From Fidelibacterota bacterium (GTDB lineage: Bacteria > Fidelibacterota > Marinisomatia > SCGC-AAA003-L08 > GCA-002704045), in assembly GCA_002704045.1 (NCBI GenBank), contig PAFF01000055.1, positions 1 through 7,930 of the forward strand: 7,930 nucleotides of DNA, given 5' to 3'. The notes under the pieces are model-generated. The model worked only from the letters and a program-made list of their open reading frames with translations. It was not told where the DNA came from and made no database searches. This document shows positions 1 to 7,775 of the stretch, piece by piece; position 1 is the stretch's first letter; every line of letters begins with the position of its first letter. Position numbers and translations under genes: made by a program.

Positions 1-812
1 AACCCTAAAAACAAAGATGTCCATGATAAATCAACATCTGCATGTGTTTGACCAAGAGTATTAGTAATATCAACAAATTGATTATGCAATGATCCATTTA
101 AAAAGCTAAACACTCCATAATCAGGAACACTAAAACTAGAAACAGATTCTTTTGCTGATGCAAGAAGAGATGTTGCTGCGCTAAGACCATCTGTCTCAGG
201 CATTTTATAGACCCATACGGTATCTCCAGATAAGGCTGTTGGGTAAGCAAAAAACGCAAATACTCTTGCAACTAAAGCAGGATTAAAAATATTGTATCCA
301 GTACCACCAAATATTTCTTTACCTATAACAACTCCAAAAATTGTTGAAATAGCTACCATCCATAAAGGTAATGAGGGTGGCATAACTAATGGAATGAGAA
401 AACCAGTCACTAAAAAACCTTCATTAACTTCGTGTTTTCTAATAATAGCAAAAATTACTTCTGTTAAGCCACCAACTGTAAAAGCGACAATATATATAGG
501 AATAACTGACTGCAATCCAATTAATATTTTATCTATAATTGTAGCTTCAGTAGTAGTTTCGACAAAATGATAGTATTGATGACCTACATTAAATATACCA
601 AAAAGTAAACAGGGCATTAATGCCATAACAACCAATATCATGGTTCTCTTTAAATCAATATGATCTCTTACAAACGGAGCTGTTTTGGTTTTATCACTGG
701 GAGTATATAAAAAAGTGTCTCCAGCCTCATACAAAGGATACAAAGATTCAAGTTTGCCACCTTTTTTAAAAAGAGGTTCAATATTATCTAATATTTTTCT
801 TAAAAAATTCAT
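1..812 (-). CDS. nqrB: Na+-translocating NADH:quinone reductase subunit B, NqrB (C-terminus cut by window edge)
   Basis: NqrB is a membrane subunit of Na+-NQR. It carries a covalently bound FMN and takes part in moving electrons from NADH towards quinone, coupled to Na+ export. I chose the ATG at 812-810; it opens MNFLRKILDNIEPLF, begins 4 nt after the nqrA stop and has a good GAAGAAGG ribosome site 8 nt upstream. 270 codons are visible. By family length about 120-145 residues should lie beyond position 1. Recognisable parts are an amphipathic N-terminus, hydrophobic segments at about residues 57-76, 97-122, 135-164 and 178-192, the NqrB-type stretch GGTGYNIFNPALVARVF (169-185), FAYPTALSGDTVW (188-200), and DGLSAAT (208-214). 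The last matches the ApbE flavinylation motif Dgx(s/t)gAT, which makes Thr214 the likely FMN attachment site. Identity is secure from homology to known NqrB; the topology is inferred by eye. Confidence 0.95.
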   Translation of the reverse strand, partial: MNFLRKILDNIEPLFKKGGKLESLYPLYEAGDTFLYTPSDKTKTAPFVRDHIDLKRTMILVVMALMPCLLFGIFNVGHQYYHFVETTTEATIIDKILIGLQSVIPIYIVAFTVGGLTEVIFAIIRKHEVNEGFLVTGFLIPLVMPPSLPLWMVAISTIFGVVIGKEIFGGTGYNIFNPALVARVFAFFAYPTALSGDTVWVYKMPETDGLSAATSLLASAKESVSSFSVPDYGVFSFLNGSLHNQFVDITNTLGQTHADVDLSWTSLFLG

Positions 813-816
813 CTAT

Positions 817-2190
817 TTAACCTTCTTCATACATTAGGTCTAGACCCTCTTGAATGATCTGACTTACTTCTACTTTAGATTGACATATTAAGCTACAAAG
901 AGCAAAATCTTCTTCTGAACATTCATATATTCCCAACTTTTCCATATCTTCAACATCTGCTGCCAGTATACTTCTAATTAGAAAATTAGGCAAAATATCC
1001 ATAGGGAGAACTTTTTCCCACATACCAATCGGAACTATTGCTCTATTACTACCATTTTTCATATTATGATTTATAGAATTATTAGAATTTAACAGTTTAG
1101 AAACAAAAGTATTTGTTAATGTAAATTTATCTAACCCCGGTAATAACCATCCTAAAAAATGTCTTTCATCTACGTTTTTAAGAATTGTTAAAATCTCATG
1201 ATAAAATCCTAAGGATTCATTAATATTTATATATTTTCCTGATAAAACACTTCCTGATATCAAAATACTATTATCATCCAAACCAAGCTCTAACTCATCA
1301 TTTATATGAGACATTAGTGTTCCATGATAAACTTTTAAATAACTAGGCTTTTCACAACCTGGTCCACCCATAGAAATAAGCTTTGTTACATTTATTTTTC
1401 CATCAACAAATAACTTACCTATCTTACATATGTCTTGAATTGTAAGATACCAAACTTCATCTTCTTTAGATGTAATCGGATCTAAATAATGCATATGAAC
1501 ACCAACATTACCAGAAGGATGAGGTCCATTAAAATAATGAATTTTAACTCTATCTAAACTATCTAACATTAAAGGGGATTGATTATTATTGAGAATGATA
1601 TTTATATCTCCATCTGTTAGATTAGATATAGCATCAATACCTTCTAAAAACCCAATAGATGAATCATTCAATAAAAATAATTGATCTAAAGCCAATGGAT
1701 CTGTTGGGCTCATTGACACAAAAATTGATTTTGGCTTAGATTCAATATTGGCAACCTTTGAAAATGGACGCTGTCTGATTGATGGCCACATACCTGATTC
1801 ATTGATTATAGCTTTTGTTGCCTTTGAACTCAATCCATTTATAGAAGATAAACCAAATAAATTATCAAGATCTTTTAAATCAATTTGATTATACTCTTTA
1901 TCATTTTTAATGTTTATACTTAAAACTTTACGTTTAGAACCATAATCTATACTCTCAATTTTACCTGAGCATGGAGAAACATGTTTAATATCCGGATTTT
2001 TTTTATCAAAAAATAATTGTGTTCCAACAAGAACATCTTCTTCAACCTTTACTGTTACTTTAGGTTTAATATATTTATACTCTTGTGGATTTACTTTGAC
2101 TATATCAGAAGGTGAAATTTCTATAATTTCCTTTAAAGGTTGCCCTTCTAACTGTAAATCGTATCCTTTGGTAAGATTAAAAGTAGCCAT
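817..2190 (-). CDS. nqrA: Na+-translocating NADH:quinone reductase subunit A, NqrA
   Basis: NqrA is the hydrophilic cytoplasmic subunit of Na+-NQR. It is related to RnfC but lacks its iron-sulfur clusters, and in known enzymes it is implicated in quinone binding. The protein has 457 residues, close to the roughly 446 of the Vibrio form. Family landmarks run in order: N-terminal KGYDLQLEG (8-16), the barrel-sandwich-like FFDKKNPDIKHVSPCSG (60-76), ESGMWPSIRQRPFSKV (131-146), NGPHPSGNVGVHMHYLDP (221-238), ISGSVLSGKY (311-320), HFLGWLLPGLDKF (344-356), VPIGMWEKVLPMDILP (386-401), and the C-terminal SEEDFALCSLIC (425-436). It has no transmembrane segment. It starts 5 nt after the thioesterase stop and ends 4 nt before nqrB. 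The sequence just before its ATG is only A and T with no Shine-Dalgarno motif, so its translation probably depends on coupling to the upstream gene. A loop near residues 367-382 is rich in Asn and Ser and looks poorly conserved. Confidence 0.97.
   Translation of the reverse strand: MATFNLTKGYDLQLEGQPLKEIIEISPSDIVKVNPQEYKYIKPKVTVKVEEDVLVGTQLFFDKKNPDIKHVSPCSGKIESIDYGSKRKVLSINIKNDKEYNQIDLKDLDNLFGLSSINGLSSKATKAIINESGMWPSIRQRPFSKVANIESKPKSIFVSMSPTDPLALDQLFLLNDSSIGFLEGIDAISNLTDGDINIILNNNQSPLMLDSLDRVKIHYFNGPHPSGNVGVHMHYLDPITSKEDEVWYLTIQDICKIGKLFVDGKINVTKLISMGGPGCEKPSYLKVYHGTLMSHINDELELGLDDNSILISGSVLSGKYININESLGFYHEILTILKNVDERHFLGWLLPGLDKFTLTNTFVSKLLNSNNSINHNMKNGSNRAIVPIGMWEKVLPMDILPNFLIRSILAADVEDMEKLGIYECSEEDFALCSLICQSKVEVSQIIQEGLDLMYEEG
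821..828 (-). promoter_or_regulatory. Ribosome binding site of nqrB (GAAGAAGG)
   Basis: The last sense codons of nqrA (Glu-Glu-Gly) read GAAGAAGGT, a strong purine-rich Shine-Dalgarno sequence 8 nt before the nqrB ATG. It fixes the nqrB start and contrasts with nqrA, which has no such motif. Confidence 0.75.
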
Positions 2191-2195
2191 TAATA

Positions 2196-2666
2196 TTATT
2201 TTTTATTCTTTAACCTTTCAACTCTTTGAGCGTGCCGCTCTTCGCCTTCTTTATATCTACGTTTTTCATCATCTGTCTCAGGAATAATATTTTCTACCTT
2301 TTGTGGTTTACCTTTTTCGTCAAGTGAAACAAAAGTCAAGTAAGCAGTTGCGGTATGACGAGTTTTTCCTGTTTTAACATTTTCTGCATCTATCCTAACA
2401 CCAACTTCCATAGATGAGTTGTGACTATAGTTAACTGAAGATTTCAAAATTAACATATCACCTACTCTAGCAGGTGCTAAAAAATCTAATCTATCTACAG
2501 ATGCTGTAACAACTGCAGTTCTAGCAAATTTGTAAGCAGACATAGCTGCGCACAAATCCATATATTGCATAACCTTACCACCAAATACAGTATTTAAATT
2601 ATTAGTATCGTTTGGTAAAATCAATTCATGCATTATTACATTAGAATCTTTAACAAATTTTTCCAT
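2196..2666 (-). CDS. Acyl-CoA thioesterase, hotdog fold (YciA/YkhA/BACH-like)
   Basis: This predicted cytosolic enzyme hydrolyses acyl-CoA to free fatty acid and CoA; its chain-length preference cannot be read from the sequence. At 156 residues it is a typical single-hotdog-domain member, and such proteins usually form hexamers. The N-terminal signature LPNDTNNLNTVFGGKVMQYMD (17-37) matches the acyl-CoA hydrolase family. It contains the conserved Asn25, the Gly-Gly pair (29-30) that caps the active-site helix, and the catalytic-type Asp37. The strand VDRLDFLAPARVGD follows, as in the family. The charged tail (KRRYKEGEERHAQRVERLKNKK region) is also usual. Its ATG overlaps the nuoN stop codon by one base (TAATG), which suggests translational coupling, and no strong ribosome site precedes it. 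It is not a known complex I or NQR subunit. Its place between the two respiratory gene sets may reflect a housekeeping link to fatty-acid/CoA balance or simple operon fusion. Confidence 0.9.
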   Translation of the reverse strand: MEKFVKDSNVIMHELILPNDTNNLNTVFGGKVMQYMDLCAAMSAYKFARTAVVTASVDRLDFLAPARVGDMLILKSSVNYSHNSSMEVGVRIDAENVKTGKTRHTATAYLTFVSLDEKGKPQKVENIIPETDDEKRRYKEGEERHAQRVERLKNKK

Positions 2667-4117
2667 TAAAACATTCCAGTATTAATCAATATCATATTGA
2701 GTGACTCTAATAAATTTGGCCAATAAAAATAAAAGATTATATTTTGAAGAGAAAATATAATAATTGACCAAAAAAGTATTGGGCTACAATCTTGAACAGT
2801 AAGCTTATCATTATCCATAAAATACATTGCTCTTACAATCTTAAAATAATAGTATAAAGATATAACAGTATTGATTATAGCAACTACACCTAACCATAAA
2901 AAGTTACTTTCAGCAAATAAATTCCTTAAAACATATACTTTAGCTACAAAACCTGATGTTGGTGGAAGGCCGGCTAAAGAAGCTAATGATAGTACCATAA
3001 AAAAAGATAATACAGGTACTTTTAAACCTACACCATTCCATTGATCTATTTCGTTTGCACCATACTTATTTGACATATATATTGCCATATAAAAGGCGCT
3101 TAAATTCATAAATAAATAGAAAAACATATAAAACATTATTGATACAACTGAATCTATAGATACAATAGAAAAAGCTACCAACATAAAACCAACATGCGAA
3201 ATGCTTGAATATGCTAACAATCTTTTTATATTAGTTTGATTTAACGCCAAAATGTTCCCAACAGTCATAGTTAATGCTGACATAATTGCTATAAGTTGAG
3301 GCCATTGAAGCATTTCAATATTATCAATAAATAATGTGTAGAAAAATCTAATTAAAATTGCAAAACCAGCAGCCTTTGGAGCTACGGATAAAAAAGCTGT
3401 TACTGTTATTGGGGCACCTTGATATACATCGGGTGTCCAATAATGAAATGGAACCATTGATATTTTATAACCAAAACCTACTAGTATAAATATAATAACC
3501 ATATAAACAGTAAGAGATGAATCAAATGACGATAACTTAGATGCAACTACATTAATATCAAGACTACCTGCAATACCATATAGAAAACTTAAACCAAACA
3601 ACATGATACCAGAAGCAAATGAGCCATATATAACATACTTCAATGACGCCTCATTTGATTCTCTATCATTTTTAGAAATACCTGCTATTATATATGAAGG
3701 GATACTTACCATTTCTATAGCAAGATAAACCATTAATAGATTCTTAGCAGAAACCATAGCAAACATACCAAGAGTAATAATTAACAGCATTGCATAATAT
3801 TCACCCTTAACCTCATCAAGAACAGATCCATCATCACGAGATATTAAAACTATAGATAAAGTTGATAATAAGATTAGCCATTTGAAGAACATAGCTAAGG
3901 AATCATTAACAATCATACCTTCAAACAATAAATTTGTAGATGAAGATGAAATCATAAGCAATAAACCTGCAAAAATTAAACCAATAATCGTAGTAATGTA
4001 GGTTAAAGGCCTGTAAGTTGATATTGACTCCATAATAAAAACAGCAAGAATTGTTATTACAATCATTAACTCAGGCAAATAAGATGTTAAACTATTTATG
4101 TTGCTTAAATATTCCAT
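2666..4117 (-). CDS. nuoN: NADH-quinone oxidoreductase subunit N (complex I)
   Basis: NuoN is one of three antiporter-like membrane subunits of complex I and contributes a proton channel next to the quinone-reducing end of the membrane arm. The protein has 483 residues, like E. coli NuoN (485), and consists almost wholly of hydrophobic helices, consistent with about 14 membrane segments. Expected charged residues can be seen: Glu135 in LAIEMVSIP (like E. coli Glu133), Lys218 in GYKISMVPFH (like Lys217), Lys248 in APKAAGF (like Lys247), and Lys393 in SGFVAKVYV (like Lys395). The signature PDVYQGAPITVTAFLS (229-244) marks it as NuoN rather than NuoM or NuoL. The broken helix LAGLPPTSGF (381-390) is in place. 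It starts 8 nt after nuoM with an AAGG ribosome site overlapping the nuoM stop, and overlaps the next gene by one base. Confidence 0.97.
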   Translation of the reverse strand: MEYLSNINSLTSYLPELMIVITILAVFIMESISTYRPLTYITTIIGLIFAGLLLMISSSSTNLLFEGMIVNDSLAMFFKWLILLSTLSIVLISRDDGSVLDEVKGEYYAMLLIITLGMFAMVSAKNLLMVYLAIEMVSIPSYIIAGISKNDRESNEASLKYVIYGSFASGIMLFGLSFLYGIAGSLDINVVASKLSSFDSSLTVYMVIIFILVGFGYKISMVPFHYWTPDVYQGAPITVTAFLSVAPKAAGFAILIRFFYTLFIDNIEMLQWPQLIAIMSALTMTVGNILALNQTNIKRLLAYSSISHVGFMLVAFSIVSIDSVVSIMFYMFFYLFMNLSAFYMAIYMSNKYGANEIDQWNGVGLKVPVLSFFMVLSLASLAGLPPTSGFVAKVYVLRNLFAESNFLWLGVVAIINTVISLYYYFKIVRAMYFMDNDKLTVQDCSPILFWSIIIFSLQNIIFYFYWPNLLESLNMILINTGMF

Positions 4118-4123
4118 AATCTA

Positions 4124-4127
4124 CCTT
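4124..4127 (-). promoter_or_regulatory. Ribosome binding site of nuoN (AAGG)
   Basis: The minus strand reads TATAAGGTAGATT and then the nuoN ATG, placing AAGG 6 nt upstream. It overlaps the nuoM TAA stop, which again points to coupled translation and supports this start. Confidence 0.7.
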
Positions 4128-5715
4128 ATATAAATGGTTGAACAAGCAATATAAGCTTACTCATCGAATGTCTCATTATTTCTAATAAAGGTTGTGGATA
4201 TACACCAAATAATAATGTTAAAAATGCTAACGGAATAATAACAGCCATATCTCTAAAACTCATATCTTTTAAATCAGAATACTTTTCATTAAAAGGTCCA
4301 AGGAAAATTCTTTGATAAGCTCTTAAAAAATAAATTGCATTTAGTAAAATACCTAGAGTCCCAATTATTGTTAATACCCTAAAACTTCCAAATCCTCCTA
4401 TAAAACACATAGCTTCACTTATAAATCCAGATAATGCAGGTAACCCTAATCCAGCAAAAAATGCAAGGACTATAAATCCATTAAAAATTGGTAATTTTGA
4501 AGCAAGACCACCAAAACCTAATTTACCAGCTAATTCTGGATCCTTATAATCCATCGGATAAACAATCCATCTGTGGTGAGCTTGATCGTACAATACACCA
4601 ACTAATGTAAATAGCATTGCAGTTATTGTTCCGTGATTAAACATCTGCATCACAGCACCATTCATACCAGCTTCAGCTCCTACCGATTCAGTTCCCACAA
4701 TACCAGACATACCAAGCAAAACATAACCCATATGACTAACAGAAGAGTATGCTATCATTTTCTTTAAATCAATTTGAGCAATAGCGTTTAATGCTCCCCA
4801 TATAATATTTATAACACCTAATAGCGCCATCATAAAAGAAAAATTAACTGCCTCTTCTGGCAACAGGGGGTAACTTATTCTTAAAAATCCATAGGTACCC
4901 ATTTTTAATAATACTCCAGCAAGAATAACAGAAATTGCTGTTGGTGCTTCAACATGAGCTAGTGGCAACCATGTGTGGAAAGGAAATACAGGAACCTTTA
5001 TAGCAAAACCGATAAATAATGCAATCCATATTAAAAATCTCATATCAAAACCCCATAGTGAAGCATCTATTTGCGGAGCTTGAGTAATTAATTGTATTAA
5101 ATTGAATGAATTACCACCAGGAGCATAAAAATATAAAGCTAACATTCCTAACAGCATGAACACAGATCCAAATAAAGTATACAAGAAAAATTTAATAGCT
5201 GCGTAATGTCTTTGTGGTCCACCCCACATACCTATTAAAAAATACATGGGTAAGAGCATGACTTCCCAGAAAATATAAAATAAGAAAAAGTCCAATGATA
5301 AGAATACACCCATCATTCCTGCATCTAATAATAAGAATAATGAAAAATAACCAAGGACATGTTTTTCAACATTCCAACTTATCACAATACATAAAAATGA
5401 TAGTAAAGCTGCAAGTATCACCATAGGCATACTCAGCCCGTCAACACCAATATAATACTCAATATTAAAACTTGGAATCCAGTCAAATTGAACAGTAAAT
5501 GGAGACTGAGTAACAGATAATGTAGGATCAAAATTAGCATATAAGAAAAATGCTAACAACATTTGTACACCTGTTACAGCCAATGCTATATATTTATAAA
5601 CATCTTTATTTTCAGTTTTCATTAATCCTTGCTTGCCAAGTAAAGCAACAATTAACATACCCATTACGCCCATAACTGGAAGAAAAATTAATAATGATAA
5701 GATAGATGAATTCAT
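4126..5715 (-). CDS. nuoM: NADH-quinone oxidoreductase subunit M (complex I)
   Basis: NuoM is the middle antiporter-like proton-channel subunit of the complex I membrane arm. The protein has 529 residues (E. coli 509) and looks complete. Channel residues are present: Glu151 in FWEVMLLPMYFLIG (like E. coli Glu144), Lys240 in GFAIKVPVFPFHTWLP (like Lys234), Lys271 in LLKMGTYGFLR (like Lys265), and Glu434 in SGFISEAM (like Glu407). PLAHVEAPTAISVILAG (251-267) and DLKKMIAYSSVSHMGYV (316-332) are diagnostic of NuoM. Residues 338-356, GIVGTESVGAEAG onward, form a somewhat long loop, and HHRWIVYPMDYKDPELAGKLG (380-400) replaces the shorter loop of enteric NuoM. The start is supported by AGGG 9 nt upstream, and the gap from nuoL is 11 nt. 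It lies between nuoL and nuoN in the standard L-M-N order. I see no anomaly in its composition. Confidence 0.97.
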   Translation of the reverse strand: MNSSILSLLIFLPVMGVMGMLIVALLGKQGLMKTENKDVYKYIALAVTGVQMLLAFFLYANFDPTLSVTQSPFTVQFDWIPSFNIEYYIGVDGLSMPMVILAALLSFLCIVISWNVEKHVLGYFSLFLLLDAGMMGVFLSLDFFLFYIFWEVMLLPMYFLIGMWGGPQRHYAAIKFFLYTLFGSVFMLLGMLALYFYAPGGNSFNLIQLITQAPQIDASLWGFDMRFLIWIALFIGFAIKVPVFPFHTWLPLAHVEAPTAISVILAGVLLKMGTYGFLRISYPLLPEEAVNFSFMMALLGVINIIWGALNAIAQIDLKKMIAYSSVSHMGYVLLGMSGIVGTESVGAEAGMNGAVMQMFNHGTITAMLFTLVGVLYDQAHHRWIVYPMDYKDPELAGKLGFGGLASKLPIFNGFIVLAFFAGLGLPALSGFISEAMCFIGGFGSFRVLTIIGTLGILLNAIYFLRAYQRIFLGPFNEKYSDLKDMSFRDMAVIIPLAFLTLLFGVYPQPLLEIMRHSMSKLILLVQPFI

Positions 5716-5724
5716 ATTAGAGCA

Positions 5725-5728
5725 CCCT
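5725..5728 (-). promoter_or_regulatory. Ribosome binding site of nuoM (AGGG)
   Basis: The minus strand reads AGGG 9 nt before the nuoM ATG and overlaps the nuoL TAG stop (ATATAGGGTGC). The overlap suits re-initiation by ribosomes finishing nuoL and supports the chosen nuoM start. Confidence 0.7.
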
Positions 5729-7754
5729 ATATTTGTTGTACAATTAAAGTTATTAGAATAATAGCTACCAAACCACCAAGTATATATGCTTGAACAACTC
5801 CACCTTGGAGCTTTTTCATTTTTAAACTTGAGTAATTAGCTAACTTTCCAAATCCGTCAACTACTTTTTGATCTAACCAATTGTAATCGACTTTGACAGA
5901 CTTTTCTGATGAGAAAAGTGTAATTTTACCAATTGAATCTATGAAAGTTTGGTCATAGTAATCCCAATCAATTTTAGAACACAAGTAAGACCAAAACATG
6001 AATGGTTTATATAAAATATTTGAATAGATTTCATCAATATAAAACTTATTTTTAGATAAATCATAAAGTTTGAAAATGTTAAATGTTTTTCTAAATGTTT
6101 CAGGATTTAATTTTTTAAACAGATAAAACAATGCTGATAAAGCAATACCAAAAAATGCAACAGCAAGCGATAGATACATAGCTGTATAGTGTGCGTCATG
6201 TGCAGCATGGTAAGCATGTTCTGTAAAAGTTATCTCTTTTTTATAATACTCATCTTGATTATGAGTATCTGATTGACTATCATGAACATCATTATGACTA
6301 TCTACTTCAATTACATAATTATAACCTTTTCCAACAGCTTTTTTAAACCATCCTTTTGATCCATCAGATAATGGATTAATAGTACCTGTATAAAAAATTG
6401 CTAATGACAGCAATGAAAGAACTATTAGTGGGATTGTCATCACTTTGGGTGATTCATGCAGATGCTTATAAATTTCTTCATTTTTAGGTTTACCATGAAA
6501 TGTCATGAATATTAATCTAAACATATAAAAAGCTGTAATAGCAGCAGCACCAAAACCTGCTATAGGTAATAATATTGTCATGCCACCATATTCAAAATAA
6601 TGACCTAAAACACCTGCTAAAATTGCATCTTTAGATACAAATCCTGAAAAGAATGGCACACCTGCTATAGCTAAAGTTGTAATTAACATACCAAAGTATG
6701 TAAGAGGCATTTTATTTTTTAATCCACCCATATTTCTCATATCTTGTGGATCGGTATCATGATCATGCATCTCATGCAAACTATGATGCATAGAATGAAT
6801 AACAGATCCACTAGCTAAGAATAAACATGCTTTAAACATTGCATGTGTTACAAGATGAAAAAATGCAGCCATATATGCACCAACACCAAGGGCCATTACC
6901 ATATAACCAAGCTGACTTACAGTAGAATAAGCTAAAACCTTTTTAATATCATTTTGAGTGATAGCTATAATCGCCGCAAACAAGGCAGTTAAAGCCCCAG
7001 TAAATGCAATGTATGTTAAAGCATCAAAAGTTAAAATTGGAAATATTCTTATAGTTAGATATACACCAGCTGCAACCATCGTAGCAGCATGAATCATCGC
7101 ACTAGCAGGTGTAGGTCCAGCCATAGCGTCTGGCAACCAAATATGAAGAGGTAATTGAGCTGATTTTCCAACAGCACCCATAAACAGCAAAATACCTGCT
7201 ACGGTTAAATAGGTAGAATCAATCTCAGTTGTCTTAACTTTCTCAATTATATCAGATAAATTAAATGAATGAGTATCACCTACAAAATAAATCATCATGA
7301 TACCAATAAACATACCAATATCACCTACCCTATTTGTAAGAAAAGCTTTTTTACTAGCAGAGGCTGCAGAAGTTTTTTCAAACCAAAAACCGATTATTAA
7401 ATAAGAGCTTAAACCAACTAATTCCCAAAAAATATAAATCATAGTAATACTATCAGCAAGCACTATACCATTCATTGAAAAAGTAAACAAACCTAGATAG
7501 GCATAATATCTAGAAAATCTAGAATCACCTCTCATATATTCGCTTGAATATAAATGAACTAAGAAAGACACCAAGGAAACAACTAAAAGCATTATGGCTC
7601 CAATATTATCTATTGAAACACCTAAATCTAAATTAAAGTTTCCAGTAGATAACCAATTAGCACTTTTATGTATGATAGCAGTTTCTGGTTTATTAAAAAA
7701 GACTCTGTAAAAAAAGCTTAATGCAACCGCAAGATTTAAGCCTATACCAAAAAT
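5727..7754 (-). CDS. nuoL: NADH-quinone oxidoreductase subunit L (complex I), N-terminus lost at a junction
   Basis: NuoL is the distal proton-channel subunit of complex I, with a long lateral helix that runs along the membrane arm. An in-frame ATG at 7592 is internal. The reading continues upstream with NuoL-like sequence (VSIDNIGAIMLLVV, NLAVALSFFYRVFF) for about 54 more codons to near 7754. There it meets unrelated DNA and the first membrane segment is missing. About 675 residues are visible (E. coli 613). Numbered from the internal Met, key residues are Glu57 in FWELVGLSSYLIIGF (like E. coli Glu144), Lys142 in GAVGKSAQLPLHIWLPDAM (like Lys229), His250 and Lys254, and Lys321 in SGFVSKDAI (like Lys399). 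The C-terminal arm (about 455-621) includes HAAHDAHYTAMYLSL, the long amphipathic stretch and the final membrane anchor. Between about 430 and 449 is a loop rich in His, Asp, Asn and Ser. The gene ends in TAG 11 nt before nuoM. Confidence 0.95.
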   Translation of the reverse strand: MFGIGLNLAVALSFFYRVFFNKPETAIIHKSANWLSTGNFNLDLGVSIDNIGAIMLLVVSLVSFLVHLYSSEYMRGDSRFSRYYAYLGLFTFSMNGIVLADSITMIYIFWELVGLSSYLIIGFWFEKTSAASASKKAFLTNRVGDIGMFIGIMMIYFVGDTHSFNLSDIIEKVKTTEIDSTYLTVAGILLFMGAVGKSAQLPLHIWLPDAMAGPTPASAMIHAATMVAAGVYLTIRIFPILTFDALTYIAFTGALTALFAAIIAITQNDIKKVLAYSTVSQLGYMVMALGVGAYMAAFFHLVTHAMFKACLFLASGSVIHSMHHSLHEMHDHDTDPQDMRNMGGLKNKMPLTYFGMLITTLAIAGVPFFSGFVSKDAILAGVLGHYFEYGGMTILLPIAGFGAAAITAFYMFRLIFMTFHGKPKNEEIYKHLHESPKVMTIPLIVLSLLSLAIFYTGTINPLSDGSKGWFKKAVGKGYNYVIEVDSHNDVHDSQSDTHNQDEYYKKEITFTEHAYHAAHDAHYTAMYLSLAVAFFGIALSALFYLFKKLNPETFRKTFNIFKLYDLSKNKFYIDEIYSNILYKPFMFWSYLCSKIDWDYYDQTFIDSIGKITLFSSEKSVKVDYNWLDQKVVDGFGKLANYSSLKMKKLQGGVVQAYILGGLVAIILITLIVQQI

Positions 7755-7775
7755 TGAAACGTACCAAGTATCGTA
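7745..7775. other. Junction between nuoL and the ribonucleotide reductase fragment (probable assembly chimera)
   Basis: To the left of this stretch the minus strand reads as NuoL; to the right it reads as class II ribonucleotide reductase in another frame. The reductase match holds through GTFQ (about 7754) and fails just after. The NuoL frame is convincing from about 7754 leftwards, and to the right it runs into a TGA at 7810-7808. Residues DTWYVS in the NuoL frame could also be genuine, since a Trp before the second membrane helix is common. The two sources might therefore share up to about 20 bases here, which would fit an assembler joining two genomes at a shared k-mer. No inverted repeat, target duplication or integrase site is visible. 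Confidence 0.8.

Noticed and set aside
292..570. A 92-codon open frame on the plus strand
   Set aside because: It lies antisense within nqrB, which is clearly recognised on the other strand; its translation (rich in Pro, Thr, Ile and Lys) resembles no family I know and it has no convincing ribosome site.
1..2190. Rnf complex (RnfC/RnfD) in place of Nqr
   Set aside because: The A subunit lacks the CxxCxxC iron-sulfur motifs of RnfC and matches NqrA throughout; the B subunit carries the NqrB stretches GGTGYNIFNPAL and FAYPTALSGD.
2096..2287. A 63-codon open frame on the plus strand
   Set aside because: It runs antisense across the start of nqrA and the end of the thioesterase gene, both well supported, and has no family resemblance of its own.
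7590..7592. ATG at 7592 as the true start of nuoL
   Set aside because: It falls inside a membrane segment. NuoL-like sequence continues in frame for about 54 codons upstream, so this Met is internal.
2666..7754. Mrp antiporter or hydrogenase membrane subunits in place of Nuo
   Set aside because: The L-M-N order, protein lengths and subunit-specific motifs (PDVYQGAP in N, HVEAPTAISVILAG in M, the long C-terminal arm in L) fit complex I.
7745..7775. Intein or mobile-element insertion in the ribonucleotide reductase gene
   Set aside because: Inteins do occur in reductase genes, but what follows here is nuoL in a different frame after an immediate stop codon, with no splicing or homing-endonuclease motifs, terminal repeats or target duplication.
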